Below, piece by piece: positions 1 through 12,055 of a stretch of 64,000 nt of DNA. Origin of the DNA: Azolla caroliniana (Eukaryota > Polypodiophyta); assembly GCA_043228905.1 (NCBI GenBank), contig JBHGNT010000003.1, positions 8,122,001-8,186,000 of the forward strand. Reading direction: 5' to 3'. The position numbers were made by a program, and so were the translations under genes. A model generated the notes under the pieces. That model ran no database searches and was not told the DNA's origin. It saw only the letters and a list, made by a program, of their open reading frames with translations. Position 1 is the first letter of the stretch; each line of letters begins with the position of its first letter.

Positions 1-3000
1 TGTCCGACAACTGGGACTTGACGCGGTTGATTTCGGGAAGACCCGGTCCGGTGATGACTAAATCATCCACATACAAGAGTATACATACCGGACCGTCAGA
101 GCCTTGCCGGATGAACAACAAAGAGTCCGACTTGGAGACATCAAACCCCAGCTTACGCAACCGGTGCGTGATCTTCGCGTTCCAAGCTCGGGGGGCTTGC
201 TTCAAGCCGTAAAGCGACTTCTTCAGTCGGCATACCGCCGACTTGTTCATCTCCGATTGAAATCCGGGGGGCTGAGTCATAAAGACTTCTTCTTCAAGCT
301 CTCCTTGAAGGAAGGCGTTTTTCACATCCATCTGGTGAAGATGCCACCCCCTTGCCGCAGCAACCGCCAGTACCACACGAACCGTCGTCATCTTCGCCAC
401 AGGAGCGAAGGTCTCGTTATAGTCGATTTCGTGGGTCTGCGCGTATCCCTTCGCCACTAACCGGGCTTTGTACCGGTTAACAGAACCGTCGGCGTTGTAC
501 TTGACCTTGTACACCCACTTGCATCCGATCGGTTTACAATGACAGGGAGAATCAACTAGGTCCCAGGTTTCGTTGGCATCGAGTGCCTGCATTTCTTCGT
601 CCATAGCGGCACGCCAATTTGCGTCCTTTGCCGCTTCTACGTAGCTCTCTGGCTCACACACTTCTGTCACCTTAGTCATGTACGCATAATGATGCGCCAT
701 GTATTCATTGTACCCGTACCGTATGACGGGATCCTTCTAGCGGGTTGATTGGCGCAACACACCGTCACCTGATTTGAGGCCCTTCTTGGCCAGTTCGGTC
801 TTCGTTGCCGAAGATCCGCCTTTCTCCTTTCCGGAGTCGGATACGCACCGATCCGACTCATCGTTGCCGGTTTCGAATTCCGGCATCTTCCTCTTGCCTT
901 TCTCTTTGCGCGTGAACCGTTTCCTCGGTTCCTTGCGCGGGGAGAGCACGGCAGAGTCTCCACCACTTGCCGTCTCTTCATCCGACTGGTCCAACCGACT
1001 CAGTCGCTCGTTCGGTCCACTCAACTGAAACGATTCCGGACTCTCATCTTGAGTCCCGGCTTCACCATCCTCTGACAGGGCTGATTCAGGCTCACTGGCC
1101 TGATCTTCCGGCATTGGGTCGGGAGCGGAAGTCGGAGTCGGTACGGAGTACCAAGATGCCGATTCATCGAACTCGACATCCCGGCTAACTCGGACTTCCT
1201 TCGTCCGGGGGTTATAGCACTTATACCCCTTTTGCTCTTGAGCATAGCCGACTAGGATGCATTTTTCCGATTTTGCATCCAGCTTTCTCCGCTTCTGATC
1301 CGGCACATGCACATACGCTATGCTGCCGAATATCCAAAGGTGTCTTAAGTTCGGCTTGCGCCCGAAATACAGCTCATGAGCTGACACCTTGTCACCAATG
1401 CGGTTTTGTATGTAGACGACCGTCTGGACCGCCTCCGCCCAGTAGAACCGGGGCATGCTCTTCTCCTCCAGCATTGCTCTTGCCGCTTTGACGAGTGTCC
1501 GGTTCTTCCTTTCGGCCACACCGTTTTGCTCCGGTGTGTATCTGCAGTTGAACTCTCGCCGAATTCCCTTCTGCTGCAGATAACTAGTGAATTGGCCGGA
1601 AAAATATTCCTTTCCGCCATCTGACCGAAGGCATTTGATCTTCCTCTCCGATTCTCGTTCCACCATCTTCTGGAGGCTCCTGAAACAGTCGAAGACTTCG
1701 CTCTTCCACTCAATGAGGTAGATCCAAGTATGTCGAGTATAGTCGTCGATGAAGGAGACGAAGTATCGGCTCCCGCCAAGGCTTACACTTTGTGCCGGTC
1801 CCCACACATCCGAATGGATGAGATCGAGCTTGTTACGGCTCCGGTTCCGTTCGGTGGGGAATGGAAGCCGGTGTTGCTTCCCAAGTTGGCAGGCTTCACA
1901 AATTTCGGTTCTCCGGCCGTTGAACTTCGGCAAACCGAAAACAACTTGTTTCGTTTGCAGGTCTTGAAGCCTCTGGTAGTTGACGTGGCCTATCCGCTTG
2001 TGCCACAGGTCGATGTCCGACTCGACCTTCTGTCGATTCGCAAACAGAGCAGTGCCAAGGTCATTGGTGTTGAGGATAAACATCCTCCCGTCTCTGCGCC
2101 CTTGCGCAATGACTTCGCCCTCATCCTCAATGAAGCACCCGAGGTGCGTAAACCGTACCTGCATCCCTTGGTCGACAATCTGACCGACGGACACCAGGTT
2201 CTTCATGATTGTCGGAACGTGTAATACGTTCATCAGCTTCCCTTTCTGTCCGACGTGGCTTAGAGGGACTTCTCTGACGTGCACGATTGGGTGAGGAGTG
2301 TCGTCTCCGGTTTTGACTACTCTTGGTTGATCCGGTTTCTCCAGAAAGGAGAACCACTCTTTGTGGCTCATCATGTGGTTCGACGCGCCGGAATCAACAT
2401 ACCACACTTCCTCCGTTTTGGAAGTGGTCTTCTTCATTGAGTTTGCCTTGTGATTCATCACCAAGGCTGGTCCCTTACCGGCCTTTCCAGTTCCGGATCC
2501 TCCTGATCCGTTTGCGTAGTGCGAGTTTTTCCGGCCATCCTTACCGGTCTTGCCGGATCCGGATTTGTCCGAATCGGCACGCTTTCTCCAACACTCGCTT
2601 TCCCTGTGCCCTTTTTTGCCACAGTACCAGCATTCCGTAGCGGATTTGTCTTGCCGGCCTCCGGCACCGCCTTGACTCCCCCTGCTTGTGGAAGTCCCGG
2701 AACTGCTGTCGGCACGCTCATAGTGCCTCCGTTCCTGCTCTTGCCGGCCGCCTCCATTGCGTGCCGACCCACCTCTTCCACCACGCCCACGGAGCCGATC
2801 CGTTCTCGTGTACAACATTCGGTTGTCCGGGGATGCACTGGTAGATGCACTGGCGTGGTTCTCCTCTATAAGGAGCATCGACTGTAAGTCGAAGAATGAG
2901 GTGGTATTCTCCCTTGTACACACCGCAGTCCGGAACGCTCCGAACTTGGACGCCAGGCCTCTGAGACATACCTGCACCATCTCGTCTTCCTCTACGGTAA

Positions 3001-3421
3001 CATTGATAGAGGCGAGCGAGTCGTAGATCTCCTTTATCCGGCCCGTGTCGTCTGCCACGAACATGTTCTTCTGTCGAACATTGCTCAACTCCTGTCTGAG
3101 TTGCAGCTTCCGGGAAGTGGTGCTTGCGGCGAAAACCTTTTTCAGGTTCCCCCAAGCATCCTTCGGTGTCTTGGCGTCACGGATGTGGCTGAGCAGTTGA
3201 TTGCTGACATTGGACGCGAAGCAGTACATCACCCTGCTTGCCGCCTGTTCCCATACCGGGAAGTCCTTGTGTGCCGAGTCTGGCGCCGCATCATTCGCTC
3301 CTTCGACATAACTCCAGTACCCGTGTCCAAGCAGGTACTGGTGCATCTTGTAAGACCAGGATGCGTAGTTGCTCTTGTCGAGCTTCTCCACCAGGAGCGA
3401 CGTAGCCATGCCTCTATCCAT
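1..3421 (-). pseudogene. copia A gag-pol polyprotein, one in-frame stop, 3' end outside window
   Basis: The ATG at 3421 opens an 894-codon frame. In order it shows a UBN2-type gag (residues ~1-190), a CCHC knuckle (CWYCGKKGHRESEC), an aspartic protease (VDSGASNHM), a GAG-pre-integrase HHCC region (HKRIGH..CEACQLGKQH) and an integrase core (HSDVWGP, FIDDYTRHTW, PEQNGVAERKN), followed by an acidic linker. A TAG at 737-739 ends it, but the same frame resumes with the reverse transcriptase start (YMAHHYAYM, FAPVAKMTTV, MDVKNAFLQGELEEEV, YGLKQAPRAW, ILLYVDDLVI) down to position 1. The only visible lesion is that nonsense codon, so this copy decayed recently or is non-functional by a single change plus whatever lies beyond the edge. 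Confidence 0.9.
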
Positions 3422-3503
3422 GTCTTCTACTGTGTTTGTTTTCGACCTGTTAGGGTTTTCTTCTCAAGAGTAAATGTCTGCAGCAGAGGTTCTCAACCCT
3501 CGC

Positions 3504-3515
3504 GCTCTGATACCA
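3504..3515 (-). other. primer-binding site of copia A
   Basis: Minus-strand TGGTATCAGAGC, complementary to the 3' end of plant initiator methionine tRNA, directly abuts the LTR terminus. This is where minus-strand cDNA synthesis is primed. Confidence 0.9.
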
Positions 3516-3909
3516 TGTAAACGTAAGTGTTTGCGGAAGCGTAAAACAGAGAACAACACAGAGAGAGAGAGAGAGAGAGAGCAGAACACAATTTCAAAAT
3601 TATATCAAGACTCCTTTACACACTGTGCTAAGTAGCACTATTTATACAAGTCCTCTTGGGACTGACAGAAGTACCATGTACTTCAATGCTCACACGAGCA
3701 TCTAACACTTACTACGAGACTATAGATACCTAGTAGTCTATCCTATTCTAGGCTTCCGATTGGACTGCCGGTTACGGATTGCACCCGGCCTCCACTGCTT
3801 GCCGGTTCGGTTGCTCACCGTCATACCGATCCGTTTCGCCCGATCCGTCTTGCTTACCGGCTCCGGCTTATTCAGCCGATCCGGCTCCGGTTGAGCTTGC
3901 CACTCAACA
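3516..3909 (-). repeat. 5' LTR of copia A (394 bp)
   Basis: The LTR is bounded by TGTTGAG...TTTACA on the minus strand (TG...CA ends). It contains a GA/CT microsatellite near 3560-3580. The upper boundary was set by alignment with the A' LTR at 61086-61474 and by resumption of the gypsy gag frame at 3910. Confidence 0.88.
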
Positions 3910-5480
3910 TCGATGCTCCTCCTTCCGGGTGTTTCGTTTCTTATTAAAACGTTGGTGGTTCTTGTAACCCTGTCGGCGGCGATCTTCATAATCCCCGCGC
4001 TGATCCTCTCTCCTCCGGTTGTAACTTGGAGAGTGATCGCAATCAGAACGGTCACCCTTATAATCCCGATACTTGTCGTACCGGTCCCGGTCATAAGTGT
4101 CCCTTCTGTCGGTGTACTGGACATCCTGTACTAGCCGGTAACGCTCGTCTCGGTGCCAACGTTCTTCTTCCTCTTCCCGGTCGTTGCGGGTATCGATTTG
4201 TCTTACTGGTGCCGCTTGCCGGTTCAATAAGTTATATTCGCATCGGTCCATTGTGTGCGACCTGGAGTGGCATAACATGCACTGTGACCGCATGGTACAT
4301 TCTATTGCAGACTGCTCGGCATTGAGACAAGTCGTACATTGTATAGCTTGCCGAAAACATAGGTCTTCTTCTGTCGGTAATGCACGTTGGAGTGCCCCCA
4401 TTGTTAGTCATGAGCTTGTTTTCTCCATCTCCCTGAACCGGTCTATGACCTGGTCGATCATGCTGGCACGGAAATCAATGACTGTGCACACCGTACGTAG
4501 GGGTTCCCGGAGGGCTGCTAGGAATATTGCTTTATCCTCCGCTTCCGGTGCTGCCCGACTTAGCTAGTTGTGCATCTGCTGGAACCGGATTACGAATTGC
4601 TGAATGGTTTCCCTAGGTTCCTATCATATGGTGTAGAATAGGCCGACCATCTCTCGTTGATCCACCTCCTTGTGGAAGAAATGTAAAAATCTAGTTTTCA
4701 AGTCCTCAAACATAGTGATGATGCCGGGAAGGTGCGACATGCGCCATCGCACGGCTGGTCCTTCCAAAGTCATGCTGAACTTTGCAATCTTCAATTGTTC
4801 TGCTTCGGCGGCATTTAAGCGTTGCGACACATGGTTTGCTTCCCATGTTTGTAGAAATGCATACACATGGGCTTCCGCGTCTAGATTATCCCGGTACTTG
4901 GGATATTGGAAAGGCATATCATCGTTCGGTGTCGGAACTCGAGCTGGTGGTGACAGAGGTCTCTCCTCCTCTTCTGTTGGAGGCGGTGTCAGAGGTATTT
5001 CCTCCTCTTTTTTTGGCGTCGAAGGTCTTCCCTCCTCCTTCGGAGGCTCGCGTGGCGGTGTCGGAGGTTGATCCGCCTCATGCCTTACTGAAGCTTCAAG
5101 TTCTGTTATCGCCGGTTTTGGTGTCGGTATATTATCAGATTCCTCATCCTCTGGTCCGTCCGGGGTGTCGTGACTGCTACGGTAATTCGAATGTGCGCTG
5201 TACTCGCCGTCCGAATTCGATTCAAATGCCGAAAATGGTTCCGAATTGCCTTCTCCCGCTGCTAATGCCTGCGGGATGGATTCTGCCTCCTTCAGACTAC
5301 TTAAACTGCTTCCTTTGTCTGGATGGGAATTTTGCTGCAAACAAAGTGACTTCGCGGCCACTCACCGGATCACCTTTGAAAATGATTGATTCGCGCGGAT
5401 TTCTTCTGCCGCCTGGTGGTACGCTTCATGCTTCCGCAGTCTTTCGGCGAGTTGTCTCGCTCGCTCCGTTGTGGCGTCGA
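3910..5480 (-). pseudogene. decayed Ty3/gypsy gag gene
   Basis: A minus-strand gag frame starts upstream of about 5361 (a coiled, Ala/Glu-rich stretch continues back to ~5480). It runs through a Pro/Glu-rich segment (PTPPREPPKEEG, PLTPPPTEEEE), a retrotransposon gag core (residues resembling LEGPAVRWRMSHL, DLKTRFLHFFHKEV) and a single zinc knuckle (CMLCHSRSHTMDRC) with a basic tail. The frame is continuous but broken by in-frame stops: one just before 5361, a TGA-TAG pair at about 4618-4623, a TAG near 4565 and a TGA near 4408. The 3' end is removed by copia A. No pol remains in the window. The clade cannot be assigned from gag alone. Confidence 0.75.
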
Positions 5481-5481
5481 G

Positions 5482-5810
5482 TCGAGCCTCGATCGGCGTC
5501 CCATACCACTGTTGTGGCGTCGAGTCGTACCTGGTGCTGGCGCAATCGCTATAAGAGTTGACCCACCACGAAATAGAGTCTCGACGTAGTCAAGATATGA
5601 TGAAATGAGGGTAGTTAGGCCTCATATTTATAACGATACCTAAGGCCCCCAGGCAAGTTCACAGTTGGCCTAATGGGTTGTCTAAATCCTGAGGATTAAA
5701 AGTAATCCTCCCCTTCTTTACACTCTCTTTTAACCCTCACACTTATCCATGTGTATAGAATACTACGGTAAATTCTCACCACGGGATATTATATGGTCAT
5801 GCCTGTAACA
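5482..5810 (-). repeat. truncated 3' LTR of G1
   Basis: Homologous to the outer ~330 bp of the G1 5' LTRs at 22920-23371 and 47580-48030. On the minus strand it begins TGTTACAGGC, directly after a purine-rich tract (GAGGGGGGAGTA), the polypurine tract. Its inner ~120 bp is missing and it fuses to the gypsy gag frame near 5482. Confidence 0.82.
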
Positions 5811-5813
5811 TAC

Positions 5814-7707
5814 TCCCCCCTCTTTAAAACATTGCACTCTTGCAATGGAAAGTTAGGGAAGTTAGTTCTAAGAGTATTTTCGCATTCCCATGTGGCATCA
5901 TTGATAGATTTATCCATCCATTTAATTTTATATTCTCGGATTACTTTAGTACGCAGATTTTTTGTTTTAACATCAAGAATTCTTTCTGGTACATGTGGTT
6001 TAGAATATAATTCTTCAGAAGTAACCAAAGTTTCAGTTGTAACTGTATTGTCGCTGGAACCTAGAAGTTCTTTTAGACGACTTACATGAAAAACTGGATG
6101 AATTTCAACGCCATCAAGAAGAGCGAGACGATAGGCTGATGAACCAATGCGTTTGAGGACTTGCAAAGGTCCACAAAACTGTGGGGCTAACTTAGCGCAC
6201 TTACCCTTAGACAATGTCTTAGAATTGTGAGGTACACATAAAAATACCTTCTGTCCAGGGTTGAATACACGAGGTTGCCTATTATGATCGGCGTAAAATA
6301 ACACTTTATCTTGAGTTGTTTTTATATTATCTCGTGCAATATGCAACAAATCTTGCATATCCCGAAGAAAGTTTTGCGTACTTCGCAACTCATCATGATG
6401 TATATTAACATCAATCAGGGCTCGTGACTGAAAACTATACATCAACATAAAAGGACTATATCCCGTCGACGTATGCTTGGAGCTGTTATAAGCAAACTCC
6501 AAAATTGGGAGATAACGTTCCCATTTTGTTGGTTTTGCACCAACGTATGCTCAAAGCATGTCCTCAATAATTTGATTTACTCGTTCTGTTTGTCCATCGG
6601 ATTCGGGATGATCCGTGGAGCTCATGCTCAATGTAGTTTCTAACTTCTGAAAGACTTGAGTCTGGAAGTCACTAGTAAACTTTGGATCTTGATCACTCAC
6701 GATATCCATCGGTAACCCATAAAAATGAAATAACTCGTCAACGAATTGGTAAGCCAATTCAAGAGTTGTTACCATGGTTTTAGGAGCAATAAATCTAGCC
6801 ATTTTAGTTAGTCTACCAACCACAACCCAGATGGCATCATGGCCTTCTTGGGTGCGAGGAAGGCTAACAATAAAATCCATAGATATACTTTCCCACTTAT
6901 TATTGGGAATGTCCAAGGGATGTAAAAGTCCTGCGGCTTTAAGTTGCTTGGCTTTGTTAACCTCACATTGGTGACATTTAGTCACATAGCTATGTATGTC
7001 AGGACACATCTTAGGCCAATAGAATCGAGTGGAGATGAGAACAAGTGTACGATGTATTCCAGGGTGCCCTGCTGAGGGTGCATCATGGCATTAAAAAAGA
7101 ATTCTCTTTTTTACCTTAGGAAAATCTAGAACACAAACCTTCCCATTACGGTAGAGCAGACCGTTAGCAATGTGGAAGGATTCCTTCGAGGATGTGGTGG
7201 AGTCTGTTCCAGACTTAACTCTTGCCCAGTATTTCGCAAAATAATTGTCATCAGGATACTTTATTGGAAGGTGATAATAAAGATATGATCTTATTTAAGT
7301 TAAACTAAGCATGTTAACTTCACGAAGGCAACTTACTACATCAACGAGAATGTTCATGGAACCTTTACGATATCGTATGGAAAAATCAAAATCCTAGATG
7401 AGATCAACCCATCATGCCTTAGGACCTTTTAGGTCTTGTTGGTCACAAAAATATTTCAAGGACTCGTGGTCGGTAGTTACCACAAAACGATTTCCATAAA
7501 AATAATGGCGCCATGTTTTGAGCCTATGTATAACTTCAAATAGATCCTTTTCTTGAACCGTATACCGACATTGAGCAGAATCAAGTTTCTTACTCTCGAA
7601 TGTTATTGGTTTACCATCTTGATATAAGACATCACCTTTAGCATAATCGCTTGCATTGGTTTCAACTTGAAAAAGTTTTGAAGGATCCGGTAAAAGAAGT
7701 CAAGGAG
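5814..7707 (-). pseudogene. G1 pol 3' half: RNase H, integrase, chromodomain
   Basis: Minus-strand fragments in series. RNase H lies near 7660-7380 ([27 protein letters not shown]). The integrase zinc-binding region is near 7080-6960 ([18 protein letters not shown]). The integrase core is at 7009-6551 ([36 protein letters not shown]). A C-terminal part at 6502-5789 ends in a chromodomain-like motif (YKIKWMDKSINDATWE). Several stops and frameshifts break it, for example near 6550 and in the 7080-7600 stretch. The chromodomain places it with plant chromoviruses. G2 (51393-58499) encodes a clearly related but intact version, which gives the reference for the breaks. Confidence 0.87.
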
Positions 7708-7712
7708 CCTTG

Positions 7713-7901
7713 TGTCGAATACGAGTGTATAATGGCCGTATTCACACTGTCCCTTTGGACATCCCAAGTTCGGGCTATTTCTGTAAATAGCATAAAGGGA
7801 AGTTGCCCTAGGATAGTCACTATATAAAGTGACTTTGTAACCTTTAGTGGGTGTTGGTTGTCATTTGTAACTGTTGCTATTGGAATATAACGGTTCCTTT
7901 G

Positions 7902-7936
<35 letters not shown>

Positions 7937-8023
7937 CTGTGTCTATCTTGCTCATGCATACACAAGTTCTTCTTCATCACGAATGTTGCTTGCACTTCCG
8001 CATTGACGGCCTTGTCCCCAACA
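7713..8023 (+). repeat. 5' LTR of copia B (311 bp)
   Basis: Starts TGTCGAATACGAG and ends CCCCAACA. It contains a TATATAAAG promoter-like box near 7820 and a CT microsatellite near 7905-7932. The same LTR is present at 59739-60051 (minus) and, split, at 13015-13092 with 18505-18735. Confidence 0.92.
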
Positions 8024-8025
8024 AT

Positions 8026-8037
8026 TGGTATCAGAGC
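8026..8037 (+). other. primer-binding site of copia B
   Basis: TGGTATCAGAGC two bases downstream of the 5' LTR, matching the initiator-Met tRNA 3' end. Confidence 0.88.
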
Positions 8038-8320
8038 GTTGGAGGTTCTTCAACCCGCTGCCGACCGTCATCACACAACACAACATTCTGTTTTCGTTTT
8101 CTTTGAAGAACAGAGAAGGGAGAAGACAAAAACAAAAAGCTCGCATCTCATTGTGTTAAATCACAAATTGGAGTAAGCTAGTCGGTTGTACTCTATTCCT
8201 GTGATTGTAACCGCTTGAGGGGAGCTCCTTGACCAACAACCGGCCCAATCGTGCTTCATTCGGTTAAACAATGTCCAAATAGGTCACCAGACGCTATTCA
8301 CTCGCTTGCTGTAACCACCC

Positions 8321-8546
8321 GCTGCAGATTGGTCTCCTAGCAACAACCACTTTGTGCTTCACTTAGCTGATCGACATTCGGGAGGATCAGTTGGATCCGT
8401 CCCTCTCATCGCTGCAGTCATCGTCACCGGACGCTATTCACCCGCTGCAGATTGGTCTCCTGGCAACAACCACTTTGTGCTTCACTTGGCTGATCGACAT
8501 TCGGGAGGATCAGTTGGATCCGTCCCTCTCATCGCTGCAGTCATCC
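8321..8546 (+). repeat. tandem duplication in the copia B leader (unit ~123 bp)
   Basis: The stretch beginning GCTGCAGATTGGTCTCC at 8321 recurs nearly identically from 8444, ending with GCTGCAGTCATC. It lies in the untranslated leader between the PBS and gag. The rest of 8038-8880 shows no coding signal. Confidence 0.8.
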
Positions 8547-8879
8547 GAAGTAGAATCGGCCCAAACAATCGATTTCGTGTAATCGTTATTCGGCATACAA
8601 TCGGAAGCTAACCGGGCTCACTCCGACTCGGCAACATTCGGGAAGACCAGCCAGTTTTGTCCCTCAAGTTACCGAAGTCACTCCGAGCAAGTTCAACAAC
8701 AATTATCTGAAAGCAAACCGACTCGGGCTCAAAACCGACTAGAACGATATCGGGTGAGCTGACTGGCTGCACCCCGCTAGGGTTCGTAGTCAACTCTGAA
8801 CCGAGTCTTACCAACTGAAACCAAAGTAGATGACATCAACATCTGGCTGCACCCCACTAGGGTTCGAACTTCAACTTTT

Positions 8880-10985
8880 GGAAGGAACAAATGCAGGACT
8901 ATCTCATAGTCAAGGGTCAGATAGGCCCGATTGAGAATGAAAATCCTCCAGAAGCATACAAGGCAAACGAGTGGCTAAAGCTGGACAGAATCGTCCGCGC
9001 CACGATTCGGATGCACTTATTGGAGTCGGTGTACTTCACAGTGCAATCATGCACGACAACGTTTCAACTTTGGAAAACACAGTCGAAAACTTATGAAAAG
9101 AAGATTGCCGCAACGAAGATGTATCTGATCCGGCGCCTCTACAACTTGCGGATGAAAGAATCCGATTCGGTTCAAGCACACCTCAACGAGTACGAAAGCA
9201 TAAGCTCCCAAATCTCGTCTCAGGGGACGACAATCGAGGATGAACTCAGAGCAATGATACTCATGAGTAGTCTTCCCTCTTCATGGGAAAGTTTCGTTAC
9301 AACCGTGTGCAATGCTTCAACAACTGCCGTTAAGTACTCCGAAGTCACGAGCGCAATCATGACTAAAGAAGCTCGGAGAATGTCTTTCGCCAAAGACTCG
9401 GCAGATGAAGCCTATATAGTACAAGGTTCGACCGACCAATCGAACAACCGGGGAAGAAGTTCTTCCCGACCGCCGAACAATCAGCGAAGCTGGAGCAAGT
9501 CCCGAGACAACCAAATCTGAAACTACTGCAAGAAACCGGGACACATCAAAGCTGACTGCCGGGCACTCAAAGCAAAAACCGACAAAGCTCAGAGAGCGGA
9601 TTAGAAGAGTAGCCGGCATGAGGAGGTCAACTACGTCGGCTCTTTAGCCGAAATTTTGACGACCGACCCAAACATACTGTCTATAGAGAACCCAGTCGAA
9701 TTAGAAGTTCTGCTTACGACTGAGGAATTGAGCACATGGCTCCTGGACTCAGGCGCATCGTATCATGTGACACCTCACCGATCTCAGTTTCGACAATACT
9801 CGGACCGGCACTCCGACTCAGTTTGAGTCGGAAACTCATAGCATTGTGCTATAATCGGAATCGGCACCGTAGAGCTCAATCTTCCGGGAGGCTCTACACT
9901 CGTACTACACAACGTCTGACACGTTCCTAAGCTTTCAAGACCCTTGATCTCAGTCGGACAACTTGACGAAACCGGCATCCATGCCGGATTCTCATCAGGA
10001 GGGTGGACACTCCACAAAGGGAACCTCCTGCTTGCTCGAGGACCAAAGGTACATTCCTTGTATCCTTTATATGTCACACTCAAAGAGGGTGACTTATTTT
10101 TGGTTGATATACCCATGTAATCGTTATGGCACGGACGACTTGGACACCTCAGCAAGGCTGGCATAACGCACCTATCAAGAGCCGGTTACATCCCCAAACT
10201 CTCCTTCTCGGATCACCAATCCTGCGAGCATTGCCAGTACGGCAAACAGGTAGCCACATCACACCCAACATCAGCACCAAGAGAATCAAGTCCCCTTGAT
10301 TTGGTTCACTCGGACGTCTGTGGCCCGATGCCACATCAGTCTCTTGGCGGTGCTTTGTACTTCGTCAGTTTTATTGACGACTCGACTCGGAAGGTGTGGG
10401 CTTACCCCATCAGAACCAAAGATCGGGTGTTCTTGATCTTCTCTGAATGGCTTGCAATGGTCGAAAATCAGACCCTATAGTTCGGAGCAGAACAAAATTG
10501 CTGAACGCATGAATCGGACGATTCAAGAACGCGTAGTATCCATGCTCCAACACTCCGGACTATCGAATGGCTTCTGGGCGGAGGCTCTACTTACGACAGT
10601 ACACATAATTAATATGTCGCCAAGTAGACCTCTAGGACTTCAAATACCTCAGGAAATATGGACCAATAGTAAGCTGAATTATGACAAACTGAAGATCTTC
10701 GGTTGCGAGGCGTATGCTCTCATACCGAAAGACGACTGCCAGAAACTCTAACCAAGGTCAAGGAAATGTGTTTTTCTTGGATATGGACCCGACAACGAGA
10801 TCGTATACCGACTCTGGGGCCCTAAGCATAGACAAATCGTCCGAAGTTTGGATGTCGTGTTCAACGAGTCGGCTATGCATAAAATGGCTGAAAGGCCTAT
10901 TGAAGTCCGAAGGGTAATATTGTCCGAAGTGCCAACCCTTCATGACGGCCCAACCCACAACACGAGATCAGTTTCACGAGTAACC
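8880..10985 (+). pseudogene. copia B gag-protease-integrase remnant
   Basis: Gag (8891-9520) has the UBN2 fold signature (LYNLRMKESDSVQAHLNEY, MSSLPSSWESF). A stop at ~9518 precedes the knuckle (YCKKPGHIKADC). Protease (WLLDSGASYHVT) is near 9740, the pre-integrase region (WHGRLGHLSKAG..CEHCQYGKQ) near 10125-10250, and the integrase core (LVHSDVCGP, FIDDSTRKVW) near 10300-10400. The integrase then jumps to the AERMNRTIQER motif, so roughly 150 bp including the second catalytic aspartate region is deleted near 10475. At least six stops or frameshifts are visible. The frame fades at the X1 junction near 10990. Confidence 0.85.
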
Positions 10986-10990
10986 GCCCA

Positions 10991-12055
10991 GAAGATCCGT
11001 CACTATGTGCGGATCGCGAGGCGGAACCGCCGAGGTTCTGGACCGGAAGGACTTGAAGTTGGCGCAAGCTTTAGCGGGAAAGGAATTAAGAAAGATTGAA
11101 AGAGAGAGAGATTGAGATAAGATAGAACGCTTGATTTTAGATTGAGAGAGAGATTAAGAACTCTTGACTTTAGATTTCAAGAACAAGATATATCATCAAA
11201 AGGATAACGAATTTTCTTCTTAATATTAATTTTGATTTAAAGTACAAAGCTTTCTTTTTATCCAAGAATCCCCTTTGATCTTTTACATTCCCTCTTTTAT
11301 AGATGCCCTCATGCATTTGAGGGTTCAAGACATGCATAAAATGCATGTTTGCCATTTGGCGCTCATGTATTACATGTGGTGCATGATAACCATGTCACTC
11401 ATTTTAGCTTTCATGTATGAGAATTTATATGTAAAAGTAAAATGATAGAAATATAAATTCAACTAAATGTCATGGCGTAGTGGTAAGCCTATTGACTCTT
11501 AACTAGGAGGTGTAAGGTTCGAATCTTCACTTGCCCTCCTTATATATGTATATGTGATATTTATTTATTAATTTGGTCGTCGGTTACCGGTAGCTGCCGC
11601 CGGATGCCGGTGCGCAGGCACCCAATGTCGGTTCCGTCTCCGTCGGATCACCGGCTCCATCGCCAGTCCGGTTTTGGTTGGCCAAAACCTGTACAAGTAG
11701 TAAGGCCACCTCCACTCTTAGTTCAAGTTACCTTGAACTCTCTATGCTCCACACATAGACACAAAGATAATAACTTTTGCTCCACGTTATATATGGTGAG
11801 AGCCTTATTCGTCCTGTCTATGTGGGATATCTCATAATTTTCTCTTTTTCTTTCGCAACTTCTTAACCACATAAGTTGACACTTAGATGTCCTTTTCTTA
11901 TGTAGTAAAGTGCACCTCTTTAAGATCTTCGTCTTTTATACTAAGATATTAAACTTACTTAGAATTAATATATTCACTATTATTGTTTATATGATTGACA
12001 CTTGATTTTGTACGTTTTATGTGATTTTCACACCATTGCCGAAAATCTTCACGAC
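10991..12055 (+). mobile_element. element X1 (LTR-like non-coding element, 5' end truncated)
   Basis: Homologous, in opposite orientation, to X2 at 25026-26275. X1 lacks the first few bases of X2 (TGTTGTGAAG) but keeps the terminus ending CTTCACGAC. It replaces the reverse-transcriptase part of copia B, so its arrival or a later deletion removed host sequence. It has no coding capacity, carries a tRNA-like SINE head (11463-11560) and a GC-rich CCGG segment (11580-11690). See X2 for termini and target duplication. Confidence 0.7.
11463..11560 (+). repeat. tRNA-derived SINE-like insert within X1
   Basis: It shows an A-box-like TGGCGTAGTGGTAAGCC and a B-box-like GGTTCGAATCTTC about 45 bp apart, the arrangement of RNA polymerase III promoters in tRNA-derived SINEs. 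The same unit is inside X2 on the minus strand at ~25745-25840. It does not fold as a convincing functional tRNA. Confidence 0.55.

Larger units (their letters stand above)
1..3909 (-). mobile_element. Ty1/copia retrotransposon A, 5' part (continues past the window edge)
   Basis: The element reads on the minus strand from a 5' LTR (3516-3909) through a primer-binding site into a gag-protease-integrase-reverse transcriptase frame that runs off the window at position 1. The domain order with integrase before reverse transcriptase is diagnostic of Ty1/copia (Pseudoviridae-type elements). It is inserted in a decayed gypsy gag whose reading frame resumes directly at 3910. The other LTR lies outside the window, so neither the target duplication nor LTR identity can be checked. 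A second member of the same family (A') begins at 61086 in the opposite orientation but in a different host site, so the two are separate insertions rather than arms of the palindrome. Confidence 0.93.

Noticed and set aside
4026-5561. Long plus-strand open frames (up to 259 residues)
   Set aside because: They are antisense shadows of the gypsy gag on the minus strand.
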